DNA of 5,772 nt. It comes from Limisoma sp963590405. GTDB taxonomy: Bacteria; Bacteroidota; Bacteroidia; Bacteroidales; Muribaculaceae. Numbering within the stretch: position 1 is the first letter of the stretch; each line of letters begins with the position of its first letter. The DNA lies in NCBI GenBank assembly GCA_963590405.1, contig CAVAPE010000102.1, forward strand, positions 1 to 5,772, given 5' to 3'. A model generated the notes under the pieces. That model saw only the letters and a list, made by a program, of their open reading frames with translations, ran no database searches and was not told the origin of the DNA. Made by a program: the position numbers and the translations under genes. Positions 5,006 to 5,772 of the stretch are shown here, piece by piece.

Positions 5006-5772
5006 ATTCTTCAGTTACCGTTTCAGCCGTTTCGGTTGCTCTCTCCACATACTGATAGGCATCCTTGAGGGCTTCCGCCACTGCTTCCTTGTCCTGTTCG
5101 GCCAGGGCTTGACTTCGGTTGAACTCCTCCACCATCGCCTCACTATACTTTTGCTCGGGCAAGATGCCTTCGTCATTTTCCAGAGCCTGCAAATAGGCGT
5201 CGGGCAGAGCGCAGAGCGAAATCACGGGCATCACCTCGTGAAACTCGTCCTCGTAAGCGTATGCTCCGTCGCCATACACATACACCTTTAGCGGATAGTC
5301 CTCTGTGGCCACCTTGGCTATGATGGGAACAACGGTGCCGACCATGCTCTCGTCAAGCACAATCAGCATCTGTCCTGCCTCGTCCTTGAAGTAGCGCAGT
5401 GTCGACGCCTCAAATCTTTCGCCGCCAAAGGTTTCCTGCTCTTTGTATATGTCGTTCTTGATGCAGAGAAGGTCAACGAGGGACGCCATCAAGCGTCTAC
5501 GGTTTCTGTTGCAATGCAAACGGGAAACAAAATCGGTTTTGTAGTAGCGGAGATTGTTGCCAGTCAACCCTGCCACTTGCTCTCCCTTTGGAGTAGTATA
5601 GCCTTTGATCACTCGCTTGTTTCGTTCGTAAGTCACATTCTCGCAGATGTTGTTCTCGTTGTTGGTCACCAAGATACATCTGCGATGACCGCCGTCCTCC
5701 GCGTTTAATTGCATCGTGGCGTGGAGGGTCGTGCCTGAACCAGCAAAAAAGTCACGGATGGTAGCATCCTTT
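5004..5772 (-). CDS. mod: Type III modification methyltransferase, Mod subunit, C-terminal part
   Basis: The gene enters from the right edge, so its start and N-terminal part (catalytic DPPY-type motif IV and target recognition domain) are not visible. The open frame continues to the edge; the ATG at 5712-5714 is internal, not the start. About 255 residues are seen. Near the edge DFFAGSGTT (visible residues 7-15) is motif I, the AdoMet-binding loop, and CILVTNNEN (32-40) carries the motif II acid (E39). Motif I near the C-terminal side fits the beta-class N6-adenine methyltransferases of type III systems. The tail is acidic (Glu/Ala-rich, ending VTEE). Mod reads the recognition site and methylates one strand; it also guides Res. 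Res follows immediately, so the two are one operon whose promoter lies beyond the window. No phase-variable repeat is visible in this part. Confidence 0.92.
   Translation of the reverse strand, partial: KDATIRDFFAGSGTTLHATMQLNAEDGGHRRCILVTNNENNICENVTYERNKRVIKGYTTPKGEQVAGLTGNNLRYYKTDFVSRLHCNRNRRRLMASLVDLLCIKNDIYKEQETFGGERFEASTLRYFKDEAGQMLIVLDESMVGTVVPIIAKVATEDYPLKVYVYGDGAYAYEDEFHEVMPVISLCALPDAYLQALENDEGILPEQKYSEAMVEEFNRSQALAEQDKEAVAEALKDAYQYVERATETAETVTEE

Noticed and set aside
3923..5068. Long plus-strand open frame (381 codons) opposite res
   Set aside because: It is antisense to a gene with a full set of Res motifs, runs through the N gap and has no recognisable domain; it is a shadow frame.

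Overview
The window looks like a piece of a Bacteroidales genome (Prevotella/Bacteroides-like; genus not certain). The reasons are the two Bacteroidetes-type promoter boxes (TAnnTTTG, one of them with a matching upstream TTTG), the family character of the three proteins, the tRNA without an encoded CCA end, and the AT-rich intergenic DNA full of short dispersed repeats. Every gene seen lies on the minus strand, so biological reading order is from right to left.

Right half (2663-5772): a type III restriction-modification operon. The C-terminal part of the modification methyltransferase (mod, cut by the window edge) is followed after an 8-base spacer and a strong Shine-Dalgarno sequence by the restriction subunit (res). 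Res carries a complete superfamily 2 helicase motif set and a C-terminal PD-(D/E)xK nuclease. Ten Ns at 4068-4077 interrupt res between helicase motifs, so the gene is probably intact but its true sequence there is unknown.

Middle (1881-2662): a tRNA-Lys(CTT) gene with its own well-formed promoter and a strong hairpin terminator. On both sides lies repeat-rich intergenic DNA with no convincing protein gene: short direct and inverted repeats, palindromes and small tandem arrays.

Left (1-1880): one long gene for a Schlafen AlbA_2-type protein with a GHKL-like ATPase domain and a C-terminal winged helix. The domains are joined by a linker built from a 75-bp tandem duplication (SNQ repeats). The gene is bracketed by copies of a ~37-bp repeat. 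Two copies form an inverted pair just upstream (1919-2029, like a miniature inverted-repeat element) and a third lies at the extreme left edge (1-36).

Together: a restriction operon and an AlbA_2/GHKL protein of a type often found in accessory or defence regions flank a tRNA gene. I do not see a demonstrably new system. The points most worth a second look are the ~37-bp repeat family around the AlbA_2 gene and the repetitive SNQ linker.
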